Positions 1 through 13,345 of a stretch of DNA of 64,000 nt are shown here, one piece after another. The notes below the pieces were generated by a model. The model saw only the letters and a program-made list of their open reading frames with translations, was not told the origin of the DNA and did not search any database. The stretch's first letter is position 1, and each line of letters begins with the position of its first letter. Position numbers and translations under genes: made by a program. The stretch is taken from NCBI GenBank assembly GCA_028023455.1, contig JAQFVV010006305.1:115001-179000 (forward strand), read 5' to 3'. This stretch comes from Epiperipatus broadwayi. Its lineage: Eukaryota > Onychophora > Udeonychophora > Euonychophora > Peripatidae.

Positions 1-298
1 TTTTTTTCCATTCTCCATGGAAGGATGAGATATGGATCAGCTAGTAAAAATGAAATTTATCTGCAAATTCATTTTTACATATTATATAGTGGAAAATTAT
101 CTTCTTTTTTTTTTTCAGAATTTTAAGAGGAATGTAATAAATCTGACTATAAAATGTCATTTTAAGATTTAACTCAACATTTAGATGTGAATCTATGTAA
201 AAATAAGTATTTTTAAAAAAATTCTTTTTTAATTTTTATAAGATAATAACTATATGTTATCAGTTTTATTATATTCTTTTATATTTGATCTCTCTAAT

Positions 299-302
<4 letters not shown>

Positions 303-338
<36 letters not shown>
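303..338. repeat. (TA)n microsatellite
   Basis: About eighteen uninterrupted TA units. This is the first of many alternating TA tracts in the window, several of which flank transposons. Confidence 0.9.
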
Positions 339-341
<3 letters not shown>

Positions 342-1194
342 ACTGAAGAGATTGTATTTTTTGATGCAATATGTTAACCAGGCTTCAAGAAATTAAATAA
401 AAATCAATAATTGTAAACATTTAATAAATACAGCAGTAATTTTGTAAATGGATATGAAAAACCAACCAAAATAAACTACTTTTGTATGCCATCAATATAA
501 ATATACCATCTATTTTTTCTTTGTTAGAAGGCCTGTAAAAATACAATGACTATTTATCCTAACTGTCTAAAGCTTGACTTTATATATGAATGTTAATAGT
601 GTATTTATTAAATATTTATACAATTATTGATGTTTATTTGATTAATATGATTTTTAAAATGCCATACAATGGTTCTTAACTATAATTTATTAATTATGAG
701 TTAAATTAATTGTGCCATGTTTATATCTGATTTGAGTTTGACTTTCAACCTTAATTCCATTATTAGCCAGAAAATAAAGTGTTATAATAACTGGACTATT
801 AATGATAAACAATCATTTTGTTCTTATAGATTTTTTTTTCAAAAGAGAAAATTTGTTACATGTAAATTGATAGTGCATGAAGAAGTAATTCATTTTTATT
901 TGTCTTACATCTATATGAATAAAAACATTTAAGCACACTCTATTAAATCATTATAATAATGATATTGGATATATATTACCCAAATATCTGAAATACAAAC
1001 TATGATAATGCACAATTCATATGAATAATTTCAAGATTATTCCCTTTATCACCTGTACTTAATTTCTTTATATATATAAAATAGATGATGTTTTGATTTA
1101 AAGTATGAGAGATGAAGTACATACAGAATCTGAATATATTTAATAAGCATATTCAAAACTGAAAGAAATTATAATCAGTTTCATTTTCAAAAAA

Positions 1195-1306
1195 CTTTAT
1201 TATTAGTGTGTTTATAAAAAAGAGGGTTATCCATTAACAATAGTATATTTCATAAAGTAAAAAACAAAACAAGACCATCTTTTTTATAAACACACTAATA
1301 ATAAAG
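1195..1306. repeat. Inverted repeat, 29-bp arms
   Basis: Bases 1195-1223 are the exact reverse complement of 1278-1306, separated by a 54-base loop. It could be a small foldback or MITE remnant. No target duplication is obvious at its edges. Confidence 0.8.
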
Positions 1307-3765
1307 AAATGGGAAGCTAATTTCATTTTATATAAATCTAATCATGTAAATTAAATACCCATGTAATATAGCCAATTACATGTAATTTTATAATTTTGAA
1401 TTTTAAGCTATTAACTTGATAGTAAAAAAAATATAAATTAGTTTTTAACTGCAGTTTCCCACTTTGAATCCTCTCATTAAGATAAAACTCAGAAAATGGT
1501 TTGGGAATGGAAATTGCATTACCATCTGATATCCACTAATTAATCAATTAGTGTACTAATCTGAAAAAATTAAATGGTCTTCTCTGGGTATTAGAATTCA
1601 AAAAAACGTGCCTAAATATTAAAGTAAAAAAATTACTAAAATATATAATTACTGACCAAATATATAATTATAACAGCAGGTTGGCTTGGGTTAAAATCTT
1701 GGAATTCTAATTTTTAGCTACAAGTTTGTTATTAAAAATGGTCTTAAAAAACGTCTTCCAAGTACAAAGCTGCATTAGTTTCAGCTTTGCCGGTTATGTT
1801 TTCATTGATATAGAGGTAAAATCCAGAAAATAGACTGGATTAAATTACACTACTATAATGTAATTTAAGCTTACAACAGACACCCTTAGATTAGAGAATC
1901 TTTAGTTTGATATATTGAAGTGGTCGGATCTAAGTTCGATCTGAGCTTCATGCGATCCCACCTTTAACCTAGTTTAAACCTTGTCACTAACAGTGAATAT
2001 TTCCGAATGTAATGAGACTTTATACTATCTGCAATACACGTTATTTTCAGTTAAAACTGAGGTTATTATTATTTCAATATTTATTGAAGCTAATTATATT
2101 ATGTTTAAATTTGTTAATGTTATTAATTACCTCATTATAAAATATTCATGAAAAATATCTATTTTAATTACGTGGATTGTATGTATATATTTGTAAATAG
2201 TTAAATATATATTTGTTATAAAGTTTTATTACATTGGAATGTTTTATTTCATACTTTACCATTTTGTTCAAATTTATATGATTAAAAGTTACATCCTTTC
2301 GATAAGCTTTCAGATCGTCTTTTCCCAAAGACAATAGGGAATCTTTTATTAATTAGTTAAAATGATATGTTAAAACTTTAGGGATGGTGCTAAATTAAAA
2401 TTATTTGTTTAGATTTTACAAATTCATTTTCTAAATAGAAAATGAATTCAAAGTTAATGGATTTGAAAATCTTATCGAGGAATGGATTGGAAATCAATTA
2501 AAGAACATTTTTGTTTGTAATCCTATAAAAGCTTTAGCCTGAAGGCATCAAAATCAGAATGGGCAGGAAACCATAGGAAAGAGTATAAAAAACCCAGAAA
2601 AGTTTCCATAAAGAGCCATTACTGTTAAATTAAGAGGAGCTGCCACCAGCAATTATGTTCCTTTTAATTTTGATTTTTAATAGTATTTTCAGCATGGTCT
2701 GTGGCTAACTTTAGGGACCTGATTGCTGGACCCTGAAGTCCTCCAAAAATCTTCAAAATGCTGCTGCTGAATAGAACTTTTCAATACCATTCATAAGCTG
2801 CTGAAATACAGAAGGAACCTAATCCACAAAATGAAATTCACATGAATCAAGTGCACACCTACGTTGTCTACTAAACCCAACCAAACTCTGTCATTATAAA
2901 TCAATGAGCGAGCCATGGAAGAACTGGTAACCTTTTATTTTATAAACTGCAACTTTCTGGTCTGTTCATGAACTCTATCTCAAACCATAATTTAAGTTAA
3001 CTACTGTCTAAATTTCTCTATTCATTTTATAAGGTATTAAATTTTGTTATAGTAATTCTCTATTCTATTATCTCTAGTCTTAAAATTAAAATATTGTTAA
3101 CTTTCTTTTCTCCTACTATGGCAGTTCATTTTAACTAACTTTAATTATATTTATTTGAATGATTATTAATATAATTTATTTGTGATAATATGCCAATAAT
3201 ACTTTCAACTCGATAATAATCTCTCTCATTTAAACTCACCTTAAGAAAATAGTATTGCATTAAATTTTATAGATTAATTATTGCCCATTAGAACTAAATT
3301 AATACTGTTCTATTAAGTATCAAGTTGAAAGATTTATTTAATGTTTTATATGATTTACCAATGGCTGAGAAGTATTATTTGCTCAGTTTATAACCTATTC
3401 TCCTGGCTATTTTATTTAAGTTATATAAAAATATTTATTCATATTGGTGATATTTATTAATGTTTTACTAAAGGTTAATAAGGAAAATAAAATAAATATA
3501 TTCTAATTAACATTTGTATTCTGGAAAGGCATAATATAAAGGGTTATTATTATTATAATTATATAGTTGCATTTAAGCACTTTTTCTCTGAGTAAGTTTG
3601 ATTTTAATCTGATATGATCAGGTCATTACAGTAGGCATCTATTATACAATTTGGGCTTTATTAATCAAATATGATGATCATTGTATCATCACCAATCTGA
3701 ATGTTGCTAACGTGAGCCACCCTCTTGCTTCTTAGGTTTGACATTTTGGTGATTTTATTGATATT

Positions 3766-4062
3766 TTAAATATATAAGAAAAAATCACTTCTTCCCTCAC
3801 TTGTCACTATATTGGAACACCAAACATTTGTGGCTGTATCCCACCTAGCTTTCCCCGTGTTCCATGGATAATTCATAGGGCAGAAAGGACTTGTTGAATA
3901 CAAGCTGCCCTTTATAATTCCCAAATCACCTACAAACCATTTTATTTCATATTCATTTTGTTGCTCATAATGTGTTAGTACCATTTTATTTCTTATTTCA
4001 AATAAAGGTCCACTCTTCTGTTTTATAAATCGTAATGAATTGATTTCATTAAAATCAAACAA
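3766..4062 (-). CDS. Possible host exon, unknown secreted-type domain
   Basis: This is a 98-codon open frame, read from a TTG rather than an ATG, so it is better taken as an exon-like frame than as a gene. Its composition is protein-like and unlike the low-complexity frames nearby: it is rich in W, Y, P and C and holds the strings KWFVGDLGIIKGSLYSTSPF and PMNYPWNTGKARWDTA. A plausible splice donor (GTGAGG on the minus strand, plus 3791-3799 region) lies near its 3' end. I see no convincing pyrimidine-rich acceptor upstream. I do not recognise the family; the spaced aromatic residues and two cysteines suggest an extracellular domain, which is inference. It could also be a transposon scrap. Confidence 0.25.
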   Translation of the reverse strand: MFDFNEINSLRFIKQKSGPLFEIRNKMVLTHYEQQNEYEIKWFVGDLGIIKGSLYSTSPFCPMNYPWNTGKARWDTATNVWCSNIVTSEGRSDFFLYI

Positions 4063-4857
4063 GTTTATATTTATCGATAATTTTAGATAATTTTCTTTGT
4101 TAAGTATTGAAGTTATACCCTATGTATTTATCATGCTTTTCATGAATTGATTTATGGATGTGTGCAAAATGAAACTCATATCTTTCTTACATAAAATTAG
4201 AATTATATTTTCTTTTCCAAATATGATACCAGATAATGAATAATATATGTAATTCATTCAGCACAAACGTCATAAATACCTTTATTTAACTTTGTCTACT
4301 TTGTCGCGATATAGCTAAATATATTTCTTAAATATTTATGTATTAATTATTGGCATATGAGTACAACTGCCACTATTTATTGTACATTGTAATTCATGCT
4401 CCAAAGACTAAAGATAATTTCTAATACTCATCATAAATATTTGAACAAATATTTGCTTATTATTAAATATTTTATATACACACTTGGTTTGATTGTTTAT
4501 TATTGATTAATTAGTTTTAAATTTTTGTGCTCACTGTTTGTAGTGGCAACCCAAATATACATATGTGAATTTATTCAAAAAAATCTGTAGTCATTTTATC
4601 ATACATTAGTTAGAGTCAGATAAGTGGTCTCAGTAATTGTCCCATCCATTGAGCTAATTCTTAGCACATAGTCATGTGCCGTCAACATGTATTATCCATT
4701 AGATTTTGATCTGAGCTCGTGAATTAGGTTCGAATTCAGTTTGGTCTTTGATATAATTGTTTGATTTAACTGGGTTTGAAGTTGAAGTCCGGTTGTGGGT
4801 TCAGGTCATGTTGGGTGGAAAATATATTTGACCAGTACTATATATATATATATATAT

Positions 4858-6615
4858 TGTGACGACCCACATAAAGTCATCATCACATGTATATACATAT
4901 ACCTATTAACAATGGTAAATAAATTAGTTAGCAGAAATTTGAAAAAAAGAGAAAAAAGTTGAGATTTAGATAAATGTTGAAAATTACTTTTGATTTTATT
5001 GTAAGCGAAGGGGGGGTGTGCATAAAGAAATGTGTCTCTTTCTCTATTTAAACTATATATTATAATAATTAATATGATTGAAATAACGATTCAAAAATAA
5101 TAATAATAATAATTATAATAAATAAAAAAAAAGAAAGAACATTTGAAATATATTACTATTAGAAATTATTGAAGAAAGAGAAGTTAAAATGAATTATAAA
5201 CTTGTAATAGAAAAAATAAATAAATATAATGTAAGATAATATATTTGTACGAAATAAAATATGTTTAACTAATTACATTCCACTAACAATAGAGGAACGA
5301 ATCTAAAGGAAAAGGTTTCATTTATAAGGAAAGAACATTTGAAATATGTTACTATTAGAAGTTATCGAAGAAAGAGAAGTTAAAATGAATTATAAACTTG
5401 TAATGAAAAAATAAAGTGAATTTAATGTAAAATAATATATTTGTATGAAATGAAGGTGTTAAAATATGTTTAACTAATTACATTCCACAAACAATAGGGG
5501 AACAAATCTGATAAGAATTCGTTGGAAATTGTAAAATGTTTAATTAAATTCCAATAAACAATAGATAAAGAAAAAAGAAAGGAAGGAGATTATCATTACT
5601 ATTACTATTTTAGAATTGGAGATATCAGCAGCTAAGAGATATAAAAGAAATGCATGGCTAGTGGCTTTCAAGGTACATAGGTTCATGCTCAACCTGCCTG
5701 ACCACTGACTCATGATGAAATAACATCGGTGCCTCACTTGCTAGATAGACCGTAGCTTCTGTATGCTGAAAGATATAAAAAGAAACTAAATAACCAAGAA
5801 GAATTAAGCTAGGACTGAGAACAAACTAGCAACATAAAATTATATTAAAAAAAGGACCCATCCAGCCAAAGTGTCTGTGGAGGACCTGCCATCTCTGCAA
5901 AAGAAGTGGGTGAACTCCCACAAGACAGCATAAAGCGCTCAGAAGTACTGCAAATGAGAACAACTACAAATCCTAGGTAAATGTTTAGCTATAGCAAACA
6001 AATAAGCATGCATGCATTTTCTGTTGTTTGAATTTACAATATTAAGAAAAAATTAAATAATAAGAACTAATTTTGAAAAAAAATAATCCTTTTGAACATA
6101 GAACACTGCCATATATAAAAATTCCAAGATAGAACTGTTTATATTACTTTAATATTAGATGTATTTTTATTCTATTTTATTGTTATTATGTAATATAATG
6201 TGTGTGTTGTTATTAAATATTATTTACTATTCCTAAAGGTTGTTTAGACTTGCTTTATTCTTCTGTCACCAAGCTCTGGGGGGGGGGGGATCTGTCAAAT
6301 TTATTGGTTAAAGTTAATGACTTATTTTTAAAAAATATTTGTTGTGCTGTTTGTATTGTGGTAATCTCAAAATTAAAAAATATATATCAAGCGCTGGACA
6401 TTTGTTAACTTATCCTTAGGAATAGTTTTTTTTTGTTCAGTAGTCGAGAGTTCTTGATCGGGAAAGATAACATTGAGGTAATATGTTTTCATATTGCTTC
6501 AGGGTTCGATCAAGGGTACAGATATAAAGTTAAATTCGTATTTGTATTTGCTCTCTGCTTGTATTGTAACATCATATAAATATTTTAATAACAAAATAAA
6601 ACCATAACCATTACA
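4858..6615 (+). repeat. E1 5' LTR
   Basis: 1758 bp, TG...CA. It contains a G-rich stretch followed by GCATAAAGAAATGTGTCTCT, an internal near-duplication (for example 5124-5300 against 5329-5495) and a run of nine G's near 6280. Its 3' part (about 6380-6600) reappears, inverted, in the solo LTR at 44660-46288. Confidence 0.88.
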
Positions 6616-6617
6616 AT

Positions 6618-6635
6618 TGGGGGCCAGTCTGGGAT
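6618..6635 (+). promoter_or_regulatory. E1 primer binding site, tRNA-Pro-like
   Basis: Two bases after the LTR end comes TGGGGGCCAGTCTGGGAT. It differs at three positions from the well known tRNA-Pro primer site (TGGGGGCTCGTCCGGGAT). The spacing and leading TGG are those expected for minus-strand priming of an LTR element. The tRNA identity is inferred from similarity only. Confidence 0.7.
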
Positions 6636-7006
6636 ATATCACATTTCCAAGTACAGCCCATTCGAATTAGAATATATCGTAATGAAATAGATTTATGCAG
6701 TAAATAAAGTTAAAGAAAAAAGAAAGCTTGGTGGGAGACGAAAGCAAAAAAAAAAAAAAGAGAAAGAGAATGGGGTATAAGTTAGGAAGCTAGAACATAA
6801 TATGGAGATAATGCAGGGGGTCTTGAAGGCAGGCATAGGTGAGTGAGAATTAGTGAGTGAGGTGTGGGAGAGACAAACAAACGTACCTAATATCCATAAA
6901 CATAAGTTAAAGAGAATAAGATAATCCTGTAAATTGATGGTTATATTAGTAGAACAGTCATAATAAAATAAACTATAAGTGATATTGTATTAATAAGATA
7001 GACTTA

Positions 7007-8026
7007 ATGCACACTAGTTTGAAAACAAAAATGTATGCTGAAGTTAGCAAAGTAGAAAAAACTTCTAGTGAAGGACAAACGGAACCATCCAGGGAAATAG
7101 ACAGTGAAGGGAAGATGGGAATTAGCAAGGGAATAGAGATAGTGAATAATAACAAACAGGAAGAGAAAATTAATGTAGAAAAATACGTTTTAATGGATAT
7201 GTTAAGGAAATTGATGGAAGGTCAGCAACAAATTGCTAAGGAACTGAGTGAAAGTAAGGAAGAGAATAAAAGAATGATAGAAGAGTTGGGTGAACAGCTA
7301 AATAAAAATTTACATCAAAGGATTGAAGAAATAAATGAGAAATTCGTATCAGATTACAGTTACAAATGAAAGGTTGGACCTCCAAGTGGAATACTCGAAA
7401 AGGTAGAGCAGCACCTTCGGGGAAAGTGGGATAAATTAAAACAGGGCATCATGTTGAAGGTAAATGACAAGGTGGAATATGTAGAAGATAAGCTAGAAAT
7501 GGTGTACCAAGAAGTAGAAAAGTTGAAAATGGAGCAAGATGGGAAATTAGAGACAATTAAAGATGAAAATGAGAAAATCATAGAAAATTTAAAACTAGAT
7601 ATCAATCACTTAGTGGAAACAATTGAGGAAATAGAATTAAAGGTAGAAGAAAATAAGAACAAGGTAGAAAGAGCTAAGACTAATAATAAAGAACAGAGAG
7701 GTGTGAGCGAATGTGTGTATGTGAACAATGGAAATAATCCAATGAACTCTGTCATGGTGAATCAAATGTTAAAGGTTTGTATCTTCTCTGGTCATATCGG
7801 GGAAAGCCCAATCAAACAGGTTGCTGAGTTACTGAATGTGTTTGACAGCACTAGGCCTAATTATAAGGCAGAGGATTGGGGATTCAAACCCCAGCTCAAT
7901 GAGCTGAATATAAATAGGACCCAATTAAACCCTCATAGTAATTACTGGGAAGAAAACAGGGAGAAAAACAAGAAGCCATTTTCTGATAGATCGAAAGGAA
8001 CTAGTGTTGAGGTGGAGCAGAAGTGA
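7007..8026 (+). pseudogene. E1 gag-like ORF with one in-frame stop
   Basis: Two open stretches in the same frame, 7007-7369 and 7451-8026, are separated only by a TGA at 7367-7369; the frame is open again right after it. The product is very rich in K and E with long heptad-like segments (for example KLMEGQQQIAKELSESKEEN), so it is probably coiled coil for much of its length. The final 80 residues are less charged. I see no CCHC zinc knuckle and no clear capsid domain. Its place just after LTR and primer site makes it the gag position of E1. The stop could be decay or a readthrough signal. An alternative is an accessory coiled-coil protein rather than true Gag. Confidence 0.6.
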
Positions 8027-9295
8027 GTCGGATTTAAATCATCCAGACAAGGTTCAAGACTTTACTGAATATAAGGGTAGGTCTCAAATTCCTAGCACAA
8101 GTGGTTGTATATCCAGAAGAAATAGGAATAAGGAGCCACCGGATAGAGACTAACTTAAAGAGAATATAAGTGGATGGATATGCCGGCTTGACCAAAAGTT
8201 AACATCCTAGAATTTTGAGCAAGAAAGACAATTTATAAAGTTAATTTTAAAAAAAAAGAAGGTAGCAAGGGGGAAACAAATTAATAAACATATAATAAGT
8301 GAGACAAAACTAGTCTCATGAGAAATAATTAAAGTCAGACATAATAGTAGGTAGAAAAAAATAGTATTCACTAAATGTATAATCAATAGTTAACCTAACG
8401 AATGTGTTTAGGTGCAATGAAGCACATCGGGGGCAGAATGTTGAAAATAAAATTAGCAACAAAATAAAAGTAATAAATAAAATAAAAAAAGGAAATCTGT
8501 AAGTAATTTATCAGTGTAACAATCTATCAGTTGTAAATGCAGCTATAATTAGCAAGTAAATAAAAGCAAGGGAAGAAATAATAATTGTTCAAGCTTATTA
8601 AGGAGCAAATTAATAATGAGTAAAATAAAATAAATAGTCTTAGTAATAATTAAATGATAAGTCACTGCCAGTTGTATGAGGTTGCAGATGGAGGCATATA
8701 TATGTGTGTGGGGGGGGTGCATTATGTTTGGATCATATTTGGAGCTTGATTCAGCCGTATGTTCATTAATTGTAGATACAGATGACTTTCTGTGGTAAAA
8801 CTTTCATAATGAAGCACCAGTAAGAATCCTGGGCTCATTATTCCTGCTGGATGAAATTTCCCAGCCACATAAGAATTATAGTAAGAATTATTATCTAGAA
8901 ATAAAAAGTAAAATATAAAGAAATACATAAAGAAATAAGAATTTGTTGTTTGCGTAAGTTGAACAATCAGTAGAAATATCCTGCTGTTCACATGCTTCGA
9001 ACCCTTATGTCCCATTTGGAAGAAAGTTAAGTCATGCCATGGTCTCATCTGCATGGAGATTAAACTGGTTGAATCAGTCAAAATTGATTGGAATTAATTG
9101 AGTTTTGCCTAGTTGTCTCTCTGTATTGATCATCATCATCATTACTCATCATGACAGTGTGTAATATGGACGGAGAGAAAGAGTATTTTTTTGTATAAGC
9201 AGAAGTAAGGGCTAAGAGCTAAGAATTAAAATAGGCTTTCATCTCAGAATAAGATTTGACCCGATTTTAATTCTCAAAAATTAGATGGAGTGTAA
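8027..9295 (+). other. E1 internal region, no pol
   Basis: Between the gag-like ORF and the 3' LTR no frame shows protease, reverse transcriptase or integrase motifs. The frame downstream of 8026 stays open for about 40 codons and then breaks. A less AT-rich patch at 8740-9080 has no recognised origin. The last 20 bases before the LTR are the candidate polypurine tract. Confidence 0.6.
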
Positions 9296-11076
9296 TGTGA
9301 TGACCCACATAAAGTCGTCGTCACATGTAGATACCTATTAACAAGGGTAAATAATTTAATTACCAGAAATTTGAAAAAAAGAGAAAAAAGTTGAGATTTA
9401 GATAAATGTTTGAAAATTACTTTTGATTTTATTGTAAAAGAAGGGGAGGGGGTGCATAAAGAAATGTGTCTCTTTCTCTCTTTAAACTACATATTATAAT
9501 AATTAATATGATTGAAATAATGATTCAAAAATAATAATAATAAATAAAAAAGGAAAGAACATTTGAAATATATTACTATTAGAAGTTATCAAAGAAAGAG
9601 AAGTTAAAATGAATTATAAACTTGTAATAGAAAAAATAAATAAATATAATGTAAGATAATATATTTGTACGAAATAAAATGTTTAACTAATTACATTCCA
9701 CAAACAATAGAGGAACAAATCTAAAGGAAAAGGTTTCATTTATAAGGAAAGAACATTTGAAATATGTTACTATTAGAAGTTATCGAAAAAAGAGAAGTTA
9801 AAATGAATTATAAACTTGTAATACAAAAATAAAATGAATATAATGTAAAATAATATATTTGTATGAAATGAAGGTGTTAAAATATGTTTAACTAATTACA
9901 TTCCACAAACAATAGAGGAACAAATCTGATAAGAAAAGTTTCATTTATAATTATACATTCTTTCCACTGATAACAATTCATTGGAAATTGTAAAATGTTT
10001 AATTAAATTCCAATAAACAATAGATAAAGAAAAAAGAAAGGAAGGAGATTATCATTACTATTACTATTTTAGAATTGGAGAGATCAGCAGCTAAGAGAAA
10101 TAAAAGAAATGTATGGCTAGTGGCTTTCAAGGGATGTGGGTTTGTGCTTTACCCACCTGACCACAGACTCACGATGAAATAACATCGGTGCCTCACTTGC
10201 TAGATAGACCGTAGCTTCTGTATGCTGAAAAATATAAAAAGAAACTAAATAACCAAGAAGAATTAAGCTAGGACTGAGAAAAAACTAGCAACATAAAATT
10301 ATATTAAAAAAAGAACCCATCCAGCTGAAGCATCTGTGGAGGACCTGCCATCTCTGCAAAAAAAGTGGGTGAACTCCCACAAGATGGCATAAAGTGCTCA
10401 GAAGGACTGCAAATGAGAACAACTACAAATCCTAGGTAAACGTTTAGCTATAGCAAACAAATAAGCATGCATGCATTTTCTGTTGTTTGAATTCACAATA
10501 TTAAGAAAAAATTAAATAATAAGAACTAATTTTGAAAATAATAATCCTTTTGAACATAGAACACTGCCATATATAAAAATTCCAAGATAGAACTGTTTAT
10601 ATTACTTTAATATTAGATGTATTTTTATTCTATTTTATTGTTATTATGTAATATAATGTATGTGTGTGTTATTAAATATTATTTACTATTCCTAAAACTT
10701 GTTTAGATTTGCTTTATTCTTCTGTCACCAAGCGATTGGGGGGGGGGGGGTCTGTCAAATTTATTGGTTAAAGTTAATGATTTATTTTTAAAAAATAATC
10801 GTTGTGCTGTTTGTATTGTGGTAATCTCAAAATTTAAAAATATATATCAAGCACTGGACATTTGTTAACTTATTCTTGGGAATAGTTTTTTTTCTGTTCA
10901 GAAGTTGAGAGTTCTTGATCGGGAAAGATAACGTCAAGGTAATATATTTTCATATTGCTTTGGGGTTCGATCAAAGGTACAGATATAAAGTTAAATTCGT
11001 ATTTGTATTTGCTCTCTGCTTGTATTGTAACATCATATAAATATTTTAATAACTAAATAGAACCATTTCCATTACA
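9296..11076 (+). repeat. E1 3' LTR
   Basis: 1781 bp, matching the 5' LTR over its whole length with scattered changes. For example, one (AATAATAAT) tract is shorter, and about 40 extra bases at about 9928-9975 are lost in the 5' copy near 5508. It runs straight into alternating TA at 11077. Confidence 0.88.
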
Positions 11077-11340
11077 ATATATATATATATCGTAACGGTC
11101 AAGTTTGTACATTCGCATAACAGAATTCAGAGTCCAAGCAAAAGAGACCAAAGCTGACCAGACTAGGATTGTGACACTCAGAGTCCGACCACATTTTAAC
11201 TTGTAAGCCAGTACTCCAATACTCAACACCCTATGAATGACCACCTTGAAATTACACGTAGAATACTCCTTTATTTGCGGCCGATATAGGTCAGAGAGAA
11301 ACAATGAGACTCATAATTAAAATTACTAATTGATCGTATC
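11077..11340. other. TA tract and unassigned GC-richer segment
   Basis: After the TA run at 11077-11090 there are about 240 bases of clearly higher GC, starting CGTAACGGTCAAG. The sharp switch at a TA tract resembles the other transposon edges in the window, so this may be the end of a further, unidentified element. No protein signal is seen. Confidence 0.35.
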
Positions 11341-11710
11341 TAACGAATAGCTAACTTAAATGGAGACCTTTAATAATGTATATATTCTATAAACATAATA
11401 TCAATAATGAGAATTGGATTGAATAATAAAACTGAGAGTGGACTAAGTTAATTTACTAAAGTTTTGATTTCTCCAATAATAAGTTTTACCCAAAATATAT
11501 ATCACAATTTATATAATATGTGAAAATGCATGCATGCATTTAATGGCTGAAGAGTTTTTATGTATGCTCTTTGTACAGATTCTTTTATAAGGTATTAATA
11601 AATAAATTTACATTTAAGTAAGATGAATGCAACAATTATTCATCTTATGAATTCACAAAAGCCATAGATTGCTTTTGATGTGTTACAATTTGAATGCAAT
11701 TATTTTACTG

Positions 11711-11786
<76 letters not shown>

Positions 11787-11929
11787 AATGCATGCTGGCA
11801 TTTAAATAACTTATCACTACGTCATGTCTATAGTGGAACATATGCTGACTCCTCTTAATGTGTAGCTGAATACTAGTAATTAAACTAAACCTTGGTCAAC
11901 ACTTACGATAAACATTTCTCGTCTGTTTA
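11341..11929. other. AT-rich DNA with long (TA)n
   Basis: No gene seen. About 11713-11782 is an uninterrupted TA run of some 35 units, the longest in the window. Confidence 0.6.
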
Positions 11930-12295
11930 TATTTATTTATTTAGCCTAAAATGGGCTACAATAACTTAGATTGACTGGGCTTTTATGAGTATCTCAGACA
12001 ATTTCTGAAAGAACTAAAATAGGGAGGTAGAGTTGGCTGCTCTGGGTGTACTAATGCCTATAGCAACAGCAATACAATAATAAAGTCGCTCTGTGGATGG
12101 ATTGGTAGATCAAGGGTTTCTGCGACCAATGCCAGTACCCTGAAAACGATTGTTATGCCTCATGAGAAAGAAACAAATAGTTCAAGAAAAGTGGGGGGAA
12201 CTTACATGTTGACTTGGCCTTAAACTCAGGATTCATGACTGCTCTACCCTATGGGAAGAAGATGTGCTGACTTAACCAAGGCTCCATCTTAAAGA
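11930..12295 (-). mobile_element. tRNA-derived SINE (minus strand)
   Basis: Read on the minus strand, the head at 12292-12222 looks like a degenerate tRNA: an A-box-like TGGTTAAGTCAGC, then a B-box-like GTCATGAATCC at about the right distance (7 of 11 match the B-box consensus). A tRNA-unrelated body follows, and the element ends in an (AAAT)n-type tail at about 11930-11942. This is standard SINE architecture. I found no clear target duplication, so edges are approximate. Confidence 0.5.
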
Positions 12296-13199
12296 CATAA
12301 ATATACGTTGCAGCAAAATGAGAAAAATATCTAAGTGAATGAATCACATCCACCAAGCAAAGAATATTATAAAATTTAATATTCTATAGGCAATAACAAT
12401 AGCTTATTAGCTTAATTAAATAGAAGCCAACTCTTAGGTAGCATGATAAAATATATGCTATAGGCGGGAATAATTACAGATAATCTTTGCTGTTCCAGCT
12501 CAATCTAATTTTGTTATTGATCAAATGACTAGTATTTAAAAGGAGGGAAAGTATGTTTGATGGGGTTTAATAAATAACTTAAATAGCAAATATATTTATA
12601 AATATTTATCAAAGTTAGTCTATTTCTTAGTATTTAAAAATTAATATCTCACTAAAACAAGCCACATTGCAAAATTTTCAATCAAACAATTATCAAAAAA
12701 AAAAATTAAATAATAATGAGCGAGACATTACAATTTTCATAAGAGGGTTTCGAAATAGCACACAGAAATAACATTATAAATAATTACATGAAAAGATTTT
12801 AATTAATCTCTTCTTGAAATATTTAAATTTAGTGTTCGCTGTTTCGAAGCATCAGCATATCATAAAATAAATATAATATAACAAATATTAAAAACTATGT
12901 AATAAAAATATAACTAGAGACATGACTGCAGTGATAGAGTTTAAAGTAAAAAATATTAATTAATTTCTTAAAGAAGAAAATTTTAAAAGCAAATGGATCA
13001 TTTACAGATTTTAAAACAATAGAAAAAAACTTTAACATTAAAAAAAATACATTTAGTGGTTAGTTAGCTAACTTGCGTTTAAAAGGTAGTCTGAAATTAT
13101 ATGAAATTATACAGAAAATATATAGAGCTCTGCAGTTTAAAGTGATTTACCAGTATTAGTAGGTGCTTGAGCTGGAGCTTGGTGAGTTTTCTGAGTGGC
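12296..13199. other. AT-rich DNA, nothing recognised
   Basis: No coding, RNA or repeat feature that I can support. Confidence 0.5.
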
Positions 13200-13215
13200 T
13201 TGTAGCATGCTCTTC

Positions 13216-13345
13216 TTTTATGGGTGGGCTGTAGATATTATAGCAGCATTCTTCTTTCTTTTCAGTTAGACTGTAGATATTATAGCGGCATTCTTCTTCT
13301 TTTTCAGTTAGGCTGTAGATGTTATAGCAGCATTCTTGGTAATAA
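13216..13345. repeat. Tandem repeat, about 48-bp unit, three copies
   Basis: Three diverged units share the core GGCTGTAGATATTATAGCAG followed by CATTCTTCTT. The unit varies by a few bases between copies. Confidence 0.8.

Larger units (their letters stand above)
1..3765. other. AT-rich DNA, no gene recognised
   Basis: No ORF here has recognisable protein features. The stretch contains a (TA)n run at about 303-338 and a 29-bp inverted repeat at 1195-1306, listed separately. A less AT-rich patch at about 2520-2900 has ordinary mixed composition and could hide untranslated exon sequence, but I see no splice or coding support. Confidence 0.5.
4858..11076 (+). mobile_element. E1: complete gag-only LTR retrotransposon
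   Basis: A 6.2-kb element bounded by two direct repeats, 4858-6615 and 9296-11076, each starting TGTGA and ending CATTACA (TG...CA ends). A primer binding site follows the left LTR. The internal 2.7 kb carries one gag-like frame and no protease, reverse transcriptase, RNase H or integrase that I can find. A purine-rich stretch (AAAAATTAGATGGAGTG) sits a few bases before the right LTR and is a candidate polypurine tract. Both outer flanks are alternating TA, so the target duplication is hidden in the repeat. The structure fits a large non-autonomous LTR element that needs pol from a partner. The LTRs differ by substitutions and small indels, so it is not brand new. Confidence 0.88.

Noticed and set aside
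8722-9081. 119-codon minus-strand frame inside E1
   Set aside because: No family features; lies antisense within the non-coding part of E1.
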